Below are positions 24,988-33,870 of a stretch of 64,000 nucleotides of DNA, one piece after another. Made by a program: the position numbers and the translations under genes. The DNA is from Rhodothermales bacterium (lineage in GTDB: Bacteria; Bacteroidota; Rhodothermia; Rhodothermales; JANQRZ01). Position 1 is the stretch's first letter. Every line of letters starts with the position of its first letter. Below the pieces are notes generated by a model. The model was not told the origin of the DNA, ran no database searches, and was given only the letters and a program-made list of their open reading frames with translations. The DNA lies in the NCBI GenBank assembly GCA_039944855.1, contig JBDUXZ010000005.1, positions 248,001 through 312,000 on the forward strand. Direction: 5' to 3'.

Positions 24988-26487
24988 CTACGATGCCTCG
25001 CGCCGCGCGCACGAGCGCAGCACGTCGGCGACGTCGTCCGCCATCGCCGTGAAGTGAACGGCGTAGCCGTCGTCGGAGGCTTCGAGCACCTTCGCGTAGG
25101 CGTGCCCCTGCGCCGACGCATCGGGCAGCGGGACGTGGAGCTTGAGGTCGGCGAAGGGGTCGAGCGGGCGGTCGGTACGGAGGAGGCCGCCCGCCTCGGA
25201 GAGCGCGACGAAGTCGGCGTCGACGGCGTCGTCACCGAGCCGCTTCCCGTCGAGCACGTAGAAGCGGACGGGGAGCGGGCGGGCGAGCGGCTGCAGCGCG
25301 TGGTTCTGCTCCGGCAGGGCGAGCCCGACCGGCCCGCCGATGCCCTCGATCTCGAAGAGCGGGATCGGATCGGCGAAGCCCTTCGCCCCGAGGTGGAGAG
25401 CGCGGCGGACCTTCACGTCCGGCCCGGCCTCGGAGAGCGTCGACTCCGAGACGAGGATCTGCCCGCCGACCGTGGCCGACTCGATCCGCCCCGTCTCGTT
25501 CACCGGGCTCCCGACGACGCCGTACTTCATCCGCTTCTCGGACCCGATGTTGCCCACGACGACGTCGCCCGTATTAATGCCGATCCCCATCTGCAGGCGC
25601 GGCAGCCCCATCGCGGCGGCGCGCTCGTTCACTTCGTCCATCGCGAGCTGCATCGCAATCGCGCAGGCGACGGCGCGGCGGGCGTGGTCCTCCCGCGCGA
25701 CGGGCGCGCCGAAGAGCACGAGGATCCCATCGCCGATGTACTCGTCGATCGTGCCGCCGTACTCGGCGATGACGCCGGCCATGACGCCGAGGTGGATGTT
25801 GAGCACGTCCACGACGCGTTCGGGCGCGAGCCGCTCGCTGAGGGCGGAGAACCCGCGGAGATCGGACATGAGGATCGTCACGCGCCGGCGCTCGCCGCCG
25901 AGCTCCGTCGCCTCCGGCCCGGCGAGGAGCGTCTCGGCCACCTCGTCGGAGAGGTAGCGGCCGACGGTCTCGCGCGCGTGCGCCGCCTGCTTCCGTTCGC
26001 CGACGCGCTCGAGGGCTTTGTCGAGCGTGACTTCGAGGTCGTCGAGGTCGATGGGCTTCGTGAGGAAGTCGAACGCGCCCCGGTTCATCGCCGTGCGGAT
26101 GTTCATCATGTCGCCGTAGGCGGTGACGACGACGGCACCGGGCTGGCCCTCGCCCCCGCCGAGCCGCGTCAGCTCGGCGAGGAGGGTGAGCCCGTCCATC
26201 CGCGGCATGTTGATGTCGGTCAGCACGAGATCCACGTCGGGGTGCGACCGGAGTTGGTCGAGCGCCTCGTGCCCGTCGCCCGCGAAGAGGAAGTCGAGCT
26301 CACCCTTGCGGATGCGGCGGCGGAACTTCTGGCGGATCAGCGCGGCGAGGTCCGGCTCGTCGTCGACGACGAGGACGAGGGCCTCGGGCCGCGCCGTCTT
26401 CTCGGCGTGGGCCGCTTCCTCGGCGGGTGCCGCCTGCTGGTCGTCGGCCGGTGGCGCGGCGGTGTCGGGGGTCGTCTCTTCGCTCAT
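24988..26487 (-). CDS. Response regulator fused to class III nucleotide cyclase and a PilZ-like C-terminus
   Basis: A 499-residue protein. After a low-complexity acidic/Ala-rich leader (1-35) comes a receiver domain (36-155) with Asp42/Asp43, phospho-acceptor Asp91 in [11 protein letters not shown] and Lys144. A linker helix leads to a class III cyclase catalytic domain (about 200-380). The metal-binding Asp209 (MSDLRGFS) and Asp253 ([10 protein letters not shown]) are present, as are the Asn/Arg pair in VNETGRIES, so it should be active. The usual base-selecting Thr/Asp position before GSPVN is Gly, so ATP versus GTP (or another base) is open. Residues 395-495 resemble a PilZ-like beta domain. 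The start ATG overlaps the upstream MBL gene stop (ATGA); the longer frame is rejected. Confidence 0.9.
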   Translation of the reverse strand: MSEETTPDTAAPPADDQQAAPAEEAAHAEKTARPEALVLVVDDEPDLAALIRQKFRRRIRKGELDFLFAGDGHEALDQLRSHPDVDLVLTDINMPRMDGLTLLAELTRLGGGEGQPGAVVVTAYGDMMNIRTAMNRGAFDFLTKPIDLDDLEVTLDKALERVGERKQAAHARETVGRYLSDEVAETLLAGPEATELGGERRRVTILMSDLRGFSALSERLAPERVVDVLNIHLGVMAGVIAEYGGTIDEYIGDGILVLFGAPVAREDHARRAVACAIAMQLAMDEVNERAAAMGLPRLQMGIGINTGDVVVGNIGSEKRMKYGVVGSPVNETGRIESATVGGQILVSESTLSEAGPDVKVRRALHLGAKGFADPIPLFEIEGIGGPVGLALPEQNHALQPLARPLPVRFYVLDGKRLGDDAVDADFVALSEAGGLLRTDRPLDPFADLKLHVPLPDASAQGHAYAKVLEASDDGYAVHFTAMADDVADVLRSCARREAS

Positions 26488-27368
26488 GCGCTCTCGGCTT
26501 TCGTGGCAATCAGGGCGGGGGGCGGCAGGACGACGTCGCCGTTGCCGAAATCGAACGTCAGCCCCTCGAACGCCACCGTGCACCCGATGTCGTGCGGCGC
26601 GAGCCGCTCGTTCGCGTCGGCCTGGATGGCGTCGAGTTCGTCGTCGGTCCGGTCGGGGTCGTGGTGGAACAGGACGGCGTTCCGAACCCCCGCCTCAATC
26701 GCCAGTTCCGCCGCCTGCGCGACGCTGCTGTGGCCCCACCCGCGCCGCGCCGCGATCTCGGTGTCGAGGTACTGCGCATCGTGGCAGAGCACGTCGGCGT
26801 CCCGGCAGAACGCGACGATGGCGTCGTGGTCGACCTCGCGGGCGGGCGGGTCGAGTTCGTTGTCCGGGATGAACACGAAGGACCGGCCCTCGTGCGTGAC
26901 GCGGTAGCCGAACGCGCCGCCGGGGTGGTTCAGCGCCTGCCGCGCGAGGTCGATCCCATGCTCGGCGAGGAACGCGACGGGGTCGCCGCCGACGCGCCGG
27001 ACGGCACACGGGAGGTCGCCGGGGTGGAGCGGGTAATGGACGCCGTCGAAGAGGGAGAGCGGCGACCACGAGCCCTCGTCCTCGTCCCGGTGGTCGAGGA
27101 GGTGGACGAGCCGGCCGTCCTCGTAGAGCGGGGCGAAGAACGGGAAGCCGATGACGTGGTCGGCGTGGAGGTGCGTGAGGAGGACGAAGAGCTCCTCGCT
27201 CCGCCCGACGAGCGCGCGGCCGAGCGGTCGGATCCCGGTCCCCGCGTCGAGCACGAGGACGCGGTCCCCGACCACGACCGAGACGCACGTCGTGTGGCCG
27301 CCGTAGCGCGCGAACGGCGCGCCCGGTGCCGGCGTCGAGCCTCGGACTCCCCACAGGGTGACGCGCAT
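26484..27368 (-). CDS. MBL-fold metallo-hydrolase, possible cyclic phosphodiesterase
   Basis: A 294-residue metallo-beta-lactamase-fold hydrolase. The start [16 protein letters not shown] and GGHTTCVSV with [10 protein letters not shown] are typical of the PhnP/RNase Z-like and class II phosphodiesterase-like branch. The metal site THLHADH (His66, His68, Asp70, His71) is intact. Further ligands are in IPDNEL, CHDAQY, GHSSV and FHHDPDR. Enzymes of this branch cut phosphodiester bonds, including cyclic ones. In an operon with a nucleotide cyclase and a cNMP receptor, a role in degrading the messenger is plausible but unproven. It overlaps both neighbours by 1-4 bases. Confidence 0.88.
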   Translation of the reverse strand: MRVTLWGVRGSTPAPGAPFARYGGHTTCVSVVVGDRVLVLDAGTGIRPLGRALVGRSEELFVLLTHLHADHVIGFPFFAPLYEDGRLVHLLDHRDEDEGSWSPLSLFDGVHYPLHPGDLPCAVRRVGGDPVAFLAEHGIDLARQALNHPGGAFGYRVTHEGRSFVFIPDNELDPPAREVDHDAIVAFCRDADVLCHDAQYLDTEIAARRGWGHSSVAQAAELAIEAGVRNAVLFHHDPDRTDDELDAIQADANERLAPHDIGCTVAFEGLTFDFGNGDVVLPPPALIATKAESA

Positions 27369-28189
27369 CAGGGCTGGGGGATGAGGTTCGGGAACGTCGG
27401 AGCCGTCTCCACGACCGGGACTGGCTCCGACCCGATCACGTCGGTCGCGATGAGGTAGTACGTCCCGATGAAGAGGAGCACGCCCGTCACGATCGCGATC
27501 ATGAACACGGTGTACGAGGTCCGGAGCAATTTGAACTTCAACGTCAGCACGCTGCCGAGCCCGTAGAGGTCGCGGATCATGTTTCGGTAGAGCCGGTCGT
27601 TGTCAAGCATCAGCTCCGTCATCCCCTCCTCGAACTCGTCGCGCCGCATGTTGGCAAAGTGGCCGAAGAAGAGGATGTTCGCGGTGTTGGCCCGCACCTG
27701 ATCGAGCGTGATCGGGTCCTCGTTGACGCGGGGCCGCGCCGATCGGATGGCGAACACCATCGAGATCAGGCACCCGATCATCAGCACCGACGTCGGGATG
27801 AGCAGCCACGGGTTCGAGTCGATCTTCGGCGAGATCGCCCCGAGGAGGATCGGGAGGATGAGGCCGTTGATCGAGATCATGATGTTGGCCTTCGTGTCGG
27901 CCAGCGACGAGAGGTCCATGTGGACGCGGTACGACGTGCGGAACATGGTCTCGACGCCGCGGCTCGACCCGAGCGACGTGTCCTTTTTCTTCTTCTCCTT
28001 CTTCTTCCGCTTCTTCTCGGCCTTCCGCTCGGCGCGGGCCTCCTCCACCGCCACGGCCGCCGCCTCGGCGACGGCCTCGACGTCGGCGGATTCGAGGACT
28101 TCGGGCTCGGGCATGTCGGGCTCGGGGCCGGCGCTGCCGTCGGACTCGGCCGGCTGCGCCTCGGGAGAGACGGGTTCGTCAGACTGCAT
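27368..28189 (-). CDS. Pycsar-type transmembrane effector homologue (DUF5706)
   Basis: A 273-residue protein. Residues 1-75 are disordered: acidic/Ala-rich, then a dense Lys/Arg block (56-69). The rest matches the Pycsar effector TM family: VHMDLSSLADTKANIMISIN (90-108) leading into helix 1, helix 2 at 128-147, then NILFFGHF, EEFEEGM-like acidic helix and IRDLYGLGSVL, and helix 3 at 226-248. In Pycsar systems such proteins disrupt the inner membrane when a cyclase makes cCMP or cUMP. The cyclase here is a receiver-linked class III enzyme, not the usual stand-alone PycC. It is the first gene of the operon 28189-22308. Confidence 0.85.
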   Translation of the reverse strand: MQSDEPVSPEAQPAESDGSAGPEPDMPEPEVLESADVEAVAEAAAVAVEEARAERKAEKKRKKKEKKKKDTSLGSSRGVETMFRTSYRVHMDLSSLADTKANIMISINGLILPILLGAISPKIDSNPWLLIPTSVLMIGCLISMVFAIRSARPRVNEDPITLDQVRANTANILFFGHFANMRRDEFEEGMTELMLDNDRLYRNMIRDLYGLGSVLTLKFKLLRTSYTVFMIAIVTGVLLFIGTYYLIATDVIGSEPVPVVETAPTFPNLIPQP

Positions 28190-28243
28190 GGGGATGGGGG
28201 CTGGGGAGTGGGAACGGCAGGTTAGGACGCTGTCTGCGCACGA

Positions 28244-31200
28244 CTAGTACAAAAATCCGAGGCCGATGTTCACGAGGGCCCCCTCCGGCGACACGCCGAC
28301 GGTCCCGCGCAGCAGGGCGAGGTCGAAGAGGTTGACCCACAGCCCGCCGCCGTAGCCCTGGTGCCACGTCGAGGAGCCCTCGCCGTCGGCCCAGACCCGG
28401 CCGTTGTCGACGAAGCCGAGCACGCCGAGCGTACCGCCCGCCGCGTACGTCCGGAAGTCGAGCAGCGCGATGCGGAGTTCGGCGTTCTGGTAGAACGCGG
28501 AGCGGCCCGCGAACCGCGTCGACCGATAGCCGCGCAGGTTCTCGACGCCGCCGAGCGTGGCGGCGCGGTAGAACGGGAAGTCCCCCGCCACGTGCTCGGC
28601 CCCGACGCGAAGCGCGAGCGTGACCTGGGGGCTCAGGCTCGGCGAGAGGTAGACGGCGAGCGCCGACGAGAGCGGCGCGAACGTATCCCCCGCGTTCGCT
28701 ACGCCGGTGCGGATGCCCGCCCGGTTCTCCCACCGGAAGCCCCGCTGCGGGTTCACCAGCCGATCCTCGTAGTGAAGCACGGCGAAGGCATCGCCCCCGA
28801 CGAACGCTTGGCCGTCGAACACCTCGGCGTCGGCCGGGAGGTCGCCGAGGATGCGGCCCTCGGTCTGCTCGACGAACGTGACCTCGGCCGCCGGCCCGAG
28901 CCCGAACGCGGCCCCCTCACGGAACGTGAGGCCAAGCGCGAAGGCGGCGGCGGCGCTCGCCTGCCGCACGCGGTAGAACTCCTCGTCGAGGTCATCGGTC
29001 GTCTCGTTCCCGAGCCCGTAGAAGTTGTACACGTCCTGCGGCGTCGCGCCCTCGACCTCGGTAAAGACGTCGAACCGACCGACCCCTTCGACCCAGTGAC
29101 TCCGGTAGGCGGCGCTGACAGCGCCCGTCCCCGTCGCCACGGTCGCCGTAATCTGGTGCTGGATGCCGTAGGGCTCGCGCCGGAACTTCGGCCGCGTCCA
29201 GATCACACTTGCTCCCACCGCCACCCCTTCCGTGGCGCTGTAGCCGACGACGGGGAGGTACGAGCGCTCCGGGTAGGAGAATTCCTGGGGGTCGTACCGG
29301 TTGACGGCGGGGTCGTCGGAGAGCGTGACGCGGGCACGACCGGCCCCGATCTCGTTCCCGCGCTCGGTGTCGTAGACGTGGAGCCGTCCGCTCGCCCCGC
29401 CCTCGGCGTCGACCTCGTCCTCGTCCGTCCCGCCGACGACGCGGACGTACGGACCGCCACCGTCGCCCCGGATCTCGAAGCGGTCGCGCCCGCCGAGCCC
29501 GTAGAGCCGGATCTCGTCGGTCTCGCCGTCGAAGAACGTGCGGCGGTAGAGCTGACGGCGGTCCTCCCCTTTCTTGCTCGTCTTGGAGACCGTCACCGTC
29601 GTCGCCTCCCCCTCGCGCTCGACGACGAACCGCTCGTGCTTGTCCGACCCGACGATGTCGACGGTGCCCGCGAGCAGCTCGTAAAACTCGTCGGCGACCT
29701 CGGGGAGCCGGTCGCGGCGGCTCTGGAGCGTGCGCAAGACGCGCTCGCCGTGGAGCGCATCGACTTCGTCGGGCCAGGCGTCGAGCGCGTCGCGGAGCAC
29801 GTCGTCCGTCATCCGAGCCTGGAGGTCGCGGGCAATCGCTTGCCAGTCGTCGCGCGTCAGTTCGTTGAGGAAGCGGCGGTCCTGGAACAGCCCGTTGTCG
29901 GTGAGCCCGATGAGATCGCCGTACTCGGGGTCGAAGTCTTGGAGGCCGCGGACGGCCTTCTGCGCGATGCTCGGCAGGAGCCCGGTGAGGCGGAAGAACA
30001 CCTGGTCGCGGTCGCGCGGGATCGGACGGTACACCTTGCCTTCGGTGCGGGCGTCGCCTTCGAGCGTGGCGTCGAGCATGAACGGCTCGAACTGCGCCCA
30101 CCGCCACTGGTCCTCGTGCCGGTCCCAGTCGCCGATGAGGAGGTCGAAGAGCCGGTTCCGCAGGAAGAACGGCTGGTCGACGCGGGTGTCGTTGTCCTCG
30201 CGCAGCTCCCGAAACAGCGTCGCCGACCCGTCGATGTCCTCGGCATTCCCGAACTTATCGAGCCCGGCCGCTTCGTCCGTGGGCCGCTCCTCGAAGAGGA
30301 CGAGCGTGTTTGCGAACGTCTCGCGGTAGACGCCGAGGCGGGGGTCGTCGGGGACGACGACGATCTGCGGGTTCGTGTGGTAGATGCCGGCGGCGTCGGC
30401 GAGGCGCGGGACGACGAGGGCGCCGTACGGGTTCGAGCTCGAGATCTGGTCGGAGAGGACATCGGCCGCGAATGTGTTGCGGAGCGCGGGCGGGAGCAGG
30501 AGGTCGGGCCGCTTCTGAACCTGCCGGAGCACAAACTCGCGCCCCTCCGGGTTGGCGAGCCGGAGCGAGACGGTCTGGTAGCCACCGCCGCGCTTGAGCG
30601 GGGTCAGCCCGCCGTACGCCCTCCCGAGATCGAGCACGGGCACAGCGACGGGCGCCGTCCAGACATCGCGGTAGTTGTCGCCGAAGAAGAACCGCTTGAC
30701 CGGCCCCGCGCCGAGCGTCGGATCGGCCACGGCAACGCGCGTGCTGTCGGTGTAGTCGGGCAGCGCGGCGGGGTCGATGTCGGGCACCTCGGGGTCGACG
30801 GCTTCACCACGGGGCTCTTCGAGTTTCGTGCGGAAAGCGAGCGATCCGCCGGGCGTGCCGTCGGGCTCCCAGAACTCCAGCCACATCGTGTCGTCCTCGT
30901 AGAACTGGAGCGAGGCGAAGCCCGCCGTCCCCTGCGTGAACCCGGCGCCCGAGCCCCCGGCGAGGGGCCCGCCCCGCGCCCCTCCGCCGCTCACGACGTG
31001 ATGCTGCAACTCCAGGGCGTCGGTGCGGAAGGGGATGTACTGGAGGCCGTACTCGTGCGACGCGGCATAGACCACGCCGTCGTGCTCGCTGAGCACCTCG
31101 GGGAGCGCGTCCCGCAGCTCGCGGTAGTCCTCATTCGAGAAGTCCTGCCGCCCGCCGAAATAGCTCCGAAACAGCGGGTACGCCGAGCCGATGATGGGAA

Positions 31201-31987
31201 GCGGAACGTAGAGCGGACGCCACAGGTCGGTCAGCGGGAACAGGTGCTGACGGAGGGCGAACTGACCTGCACGCGCCCCCGTCGAGAACACGGGGTGGTG
31301 CCCGGCGACGACGATCCGCTCGTCGTCGTACTCCTCGATGATCTCGTTGAGCCGGACGACCACGTCCACCTCCGATTCGATCTCGTCCCCATCAATCTCG
31401 CCCGTCGGCCGGTCGTCGGGGTCGCGGAGCCACCACTCGGTGTCGAGGGCGACGAGGATGAGGTCGTCCGTCAGCTCGATGACGCTCGGCCCGGCGAGGC
31501 CGCCTTCGGGCCGGAGCACGTCGCGGCCGAGGCGGTCGGCGAGCCCGTCGGCCTGCCGTTCGAGGGCGTCGCCGTCGCCCCGGTCCCGGTCGCCGGGGAG
31601 CACGACGACGCGGCCGGGGTAGCCCTCGACGAGCGCGGCGACGCGGTCCAGCGAGGCGTCGCCCGCTGCCCGGTTCGCCGCGAGGGAATCGGGCAGCGGG
31701 CGGAGGAGTTGGTCGCCGAGGAGCACGACGGCACTCTGCTCGCCCGCCTCGGCGAGTTGGGCGCGGAGGGCGTCGAGCGCGGGCGTCTCCTCCCCCGCCT
31801 CCGCCGCGACGTTCCCGACGAGGAAGAGGCGGTACGCGAGGTCGGTGCGCGGCGGGGGCTGCACGCCGTCCCACGACGCGAGCGGGTCGCTGACGTAGGT
31901 CCCGGACGAGGCGCACGCGCCGAGCGTGAAGGCGAGCGCGAGCAGGACGAAGAGGGGTCGCACGGGCGAGGAATACGGAGGTGTCAT
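28244..31987 (-). CDS. Lipoprotein fusion of a degenerate metallophosphoesterase domain and an Omp85-type barrel
   Basis: A 1247-residue protein with a lipoprotein signal (lipobox LGAC, Cys25). Residues of about 55-360 follow a calcineurin-like phosphoesterase, seen in VLLGDQLL, LPGDRDRGD and AGHHPVFSTG. Several metal ligands are altered, though: the first GD is GN (LVGNVA), GNHD is GDRD, and GHDH is SHEY. A long central region follows with RPIPRDRDQVFFR and SKKGEDRRQLYRR. The last 350 residues form a BamA/TamA-like (Omp85, bacterial surface antigen) barrel with ATLGGVENLRGYRSTRFAG and a C-terminal aromatic (GLGFLY). It is outer-membrane located. The start overlaps the previous gene stop (ATGA). 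Confidence 0.85.
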   Translation of the reverse strand: MTPPYSSPVRPLFVLLALAFTLGACASSGTYVSDPLASWDGVQPPPRTDLAYRLFLVGNVAAEAGEETPALDALRAQLAEAGEQSAVVLLGDQLLRPLPDSLAANRAAGDASLDRVAALVEGYPGRVVVLPGDRDRGDGDALERQADGLADRLGRDVLRPEGGLAGPSVIELTDDLILVALDTEWWLRDPDDRPTGEIDGDEIESEVDVVVRLNEIIEEYDDERIVVAGHHPVFSTGARAGQFALRQHLFPLTDLWRPLYVPLPIIGSAYPLFRSYFGGRQDFSNEDYRELRDALPEVLSEHDGVVYAASHEYGLQYIPFRTDALELQHHVVSGGGARGGPLAGGSGAGFTQGTAGFASLQFYEDDTMWLEFWEPDGTPGGSLAFRTKLEEPRGEAVDPEVPDIDPAALPDYTDSTRVAVADPTLGAGPVKRFFFGDNYRDVWTAPVAVPVLDLGRAYGGLTPLKRGGGYQTVSLRLANPEGREFVLRQVQKRPDLLLPPALRNTFAADVLSDQISSSNPYGALVVPRLADAAGIYHTNPQIVVVPDDPRLGVYRETFANTLVLFEERPTDEAAGLDKFGNAEDIDGSATLFRELREDNDTRVDQPFFLRNRLFDLLIGDWDRHEDQWRWAQFEPFMLDATLEGDARTEGKVYRPIPRDRDQVFFRLTGLLPSIAQKAVRGLQDFDPEYGDLIGLTDNGLFQDRRFLNELTRDDWQAIARDLQARMTDDVLRDALDAWPDEVDALHGERVLRTLQSRRDRLPEVADEFYELLAGTVDIVGSDKHERFVVEREGEATTVTVSKTSKKGEDRRQLYRRTFFDGETDEIRLYGLGGRDRFEIRGDGGGPYVRVVGGTDEDEVDAEGGASGRLHVYDTERGNEIGAGRARVTLSDDPAVNRYDPQEFSYPERSYLPVVGYSATEGVAVGASVIWTRPKFRREPYGIQHQITATVATGTGAVSAAYRSHWVEGVGRFDVFTEVEGATPQDVYNFYGLGNETTDDLDEEFYRVRQASAAAAFALGLTFREGAAFGLGPAAEVTFVEQTEGRILGDLPADAEVFDGQAFVGGDAFAVLHYEDRLVNPQRGFRWENRAGIRTGVANAGDTFAPLSSALAVYLSPSLSPQVTLALRVGAEHVAGDFPFYRAATLGGVENLRGYRSTRFAGRSAFYQNAELRIALLDFRTYAAGGTLGVLGFVDNGRVWADGEGSSTWHQGYGGGLWVNLFDLALLRGTVGVSPEGALVNIGLGFLY

Positions 31988-32910
31988 CGAGCGGGTTGGT
32001 AGTCGTAACGGAGGAGGCGGGCCGCGTCGCCGTCGGCTTCGCTGGCGAGGAAGAGCGTGCCGTCGGGGAAGAAGGCGATGGCTTCGGGCTGCGGCAGGAG
32101 TCGCTCGGGGAGCGGCCACACCGCCGTGACGCTGCCCGCGCGGTCGAGCACGGCGAGCGCTTTCCGCACGGACGAGAGGACGTAGACCTCGCCGGTCACC
32201 GGGTGCACCCCGAGCGCCGACGGCTTGAAGGTGTTGATGTCGACGAGCGGCCGGACGAGCGCGCGCACGGTTTCGTCGACGGCCCGTTCGCCGTCACTCG
32301 CGGCGAGCGATTCGGCAGCGATCACGAACGCCGGCTCCGGGTCGAGCGTGTTCGTGGCGAGATCGAAGGCGTAGACGGCGCGTACCCCGCGGAGTCCGCG
32401 ACCGGGCGACTCCTTGCACGCGATGAGGAGGCGGGCCGCGTCGGCGTCGTAGCCTAACCCCTCCGCGTCGCACGAGCCGTGGAGGCCGGGGTCGAGCGTC
32501 GGCGCTCTGGCTTTCTCGGCCTGCCAATCCTCGATCACCGCGAGTTCGCCGTCGCTGCGGAGCACGACGACGCGCTCGCCCACCCGCTCGACGCCCTCGT
32601 AGTCGCCGTCTTTCCCGAAGTCGTGCTCGTGCGTTACCTCGCCCGTCGCCGCGTCAATCACGTAGAGCACGCCGTCCTCGTCCTGCACAGCGCCGAGGCG
32701 GTCGCCGTCGAGCGCGGTCAGGCCGGAGATCTCGTCGAGCCGGCCGGGCAGTTCGAACTGCGCCGTCGGCGCGTCGAAGCGGTACGGCGGAGCGGCTCCG
32801 TCGGCCCGCGCGGGGGATGCCGTGGAGGCGGACGCGCCGGGGGGCTCCCCGTTGCCGCAGCCGCTCGTCACGAGCGCGATCAGCAGAAGTCCTGCGAGGG
32901 GACGCAGCAC
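31984..32910 (-). CDS. SdiA-regulated / SMP-30-like beta-propeller lipoprotein
   Basis: A 308-residue lipoprotein (lipobox VTSGC, Cys18). The mature protein reads as a six-bladed beta-propeller of the SdiA-regulated family: ELPGRLDEISGLTAL, EDGVLYVIDAATGEV, DYEGVERVGERVVVL, DAEGLGYDADAARLL, FKPSALGVHPVTGEVYVLSS and PQPEAIAFFPDGTLFLASE. Such propellers often bind Ca2+ and act as esterases or carriers, but no active site can be assigned here. It is coupled to the downstream phosphoesterase/Omp85 fusion by an ATGA overlap. Confidence 0.85.
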   Translation of the reverse strand: MLRPLAGLLLIALVTSGCGNGEPPGASASTASPARADGAAPPYRFDAPTAQFELPGRLDEISGLTALDGDRLGAVQDEDGVLYVIDAATGEVTHEHDFGKDGDYEGVERVGERVVVLRSDGELAVIEDWQAEKARAPTLDPGLHGSCDAEGLGYDADAARLLIACKESPGRGLRGVRAVYAFDLATNTLDPEPAFVIAAESLAASDGERAVDETVRALVRPLVDINTFKPSALGVHPVTGEVYVLSSVRKALAVLDRAGSVTAVWPLPERLLPQPEAIAFFPDGTLFLASEADGDAARLLRYDYQPAR

Positions 32911-33121
32911 GAAGCGTTCGGAGTTGGTGGGAGGAGGACAGCGGCGGCGCGGCCGGCGAGGCAGCCCGCGATGGGAGAAAGGTACGTCGCCCGCCGCTCC
33001 CGCCCTCCGGCGCCGGCGACGAACGATAGGCGGAGGGCGGCGTAGACCGTATCGGCCGGCGCGCCGCCTTCTTCACCGCGCCGCCCCTTCTTCCCTCTCT
33101 TCGCTCCCGACGTTCCCGCCC

Positions 33122-33793
33122 GTGCCTGCCCCTCGCGAAATCGTTACGCCAACTGTCGTTCTGCTCCACGGCCTCGGCCGAACTGCCCGCTCGATGGCCC
33201 CGCTCGCCGCACGCGTCGCACGCGCGGGGTTCGACCCTGTCAACCTCGACTACCCCTCGACGTGCCACGCCATCGAAACGCTCGTGGACGAGCATGTCCG
33301 ACCCGTCGTCGAGTCGGCCGGCGCGCGCGGGCCGGTCCATTTCGTCACGCACTCGCTCGGCGGCATCCTCGTCCGCGCCCTCGCCGAGCGGCACGGGCTC
33401 CCCGACGGGACCCGCGCCGTGATGCTCGCGCCGCCGAACGCGGGCAGCGAGATCGCCGACGCCCTCCGCGACCGGTGGCCGTTCACGCGGTTCTGCGGAC
33501 CGGCCCTCGCGGAGTTGGGGACCGATGACGGGTGCGTCCCCCCACGCCTCGGCCCCGTCACGGCTGAGGTTGGCGTGATCGCGGGCGTCCGTAGTCTTTA
33601 CCCGTGGTTCTCGCCCCTTTTCGATGGGCCGAGCGACGGGCTCGTCGCCGTCGAGCGGACGCGCGTGGAGGGGATGGCCGACTTCGCCGTCGTGCACGCC
33701 GGGCACGCGTTCATCATGCGGAACCGGACCGTCGCCGAGCAGACGGTCCACTTCCTCCGCCACGGGCGCTTCCGGAACGGTGAGGCAGGCTAG
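33122..33793 (+). CDS. Alpha/beta-hydrolase, triacylglycerol-lipase-like
   Basis: A 223-residue hydrolase of the EstA/LipA-like minimal lipase type. VVLLHGLGRTARSM supplies the oxyanion region, VTHSLGG the nucleophile (Ser78), and a C-terminal HAGHAFIM the catalytic His. An Asp is provided around FDGPSDGLV. No signal peptide is seen with the chosen GTG start at 33122, which begins just before the first beta strand; the longer open frame upstream is low-complexity. It lies divergent from the propeller lipoprotein gene across a 211-base gap without other genes. Confidence 0.82.
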   Translation: MPAPREIVTPTVVLLHGLGRTARSMAPLAARVARAGFDPVNLDYPSTCHAIETLVDEHVRPVVESAGARGPVHFVTHSLGGILVRALAERHGLPDGTRAVMLAPPNAGSEIADALRDRWPFTRFCGPALAELGTDDGCVPPRLGPVTAEVGVIAGVRSLYPWFSPLFDGPSDGLVAVERTRVEGMADFAVVHAGHAFIMRNRTVAEQTVHFLRHGRFRNGEAG

Positions 33794-33836
33794 CGACGTT
33801 TACGTGGATTAGAGACCTCACGGTATCTTCCATCGC

Positions 33837-33850
33837 GTGAAAGCGCTTCC
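33837..33850 (+). promoter_or_regulatory. LacI-type half-palindrome upstream of fabH
   Basis: GTGAAAGCGCTTCC contains the 8-base palindrome AAGCGCTT and the half-site TGAAAGCG typical of LacI/GalR operators. It is 21 bases before the fabH start. Similar AAGCGCTT elements accompany the operator sites at 38039 and 54528. Confidence 0.3.
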
Positions 33851-33870
33851 TCCCACCAACGACGGTCCTT

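Noticed and set aside
22308-28189. Calling the operon a proven anti-phage Pycsar system
   Set aside because: The cyclase is not the stand-alone PycC type and no defence genes flank the operon. Only homology of the effector supports the idea, so it is reported as a related signalling circuit.
28361-32002. Antisense frame of 1213 codons across the phosphoesterase/Omp85 gene
   Set aside because: Charged, Arg/Glu/Val-rich translation without domains. It mirrors a real gene with lipoprotein signal and barrel and is a high-GC shadow.
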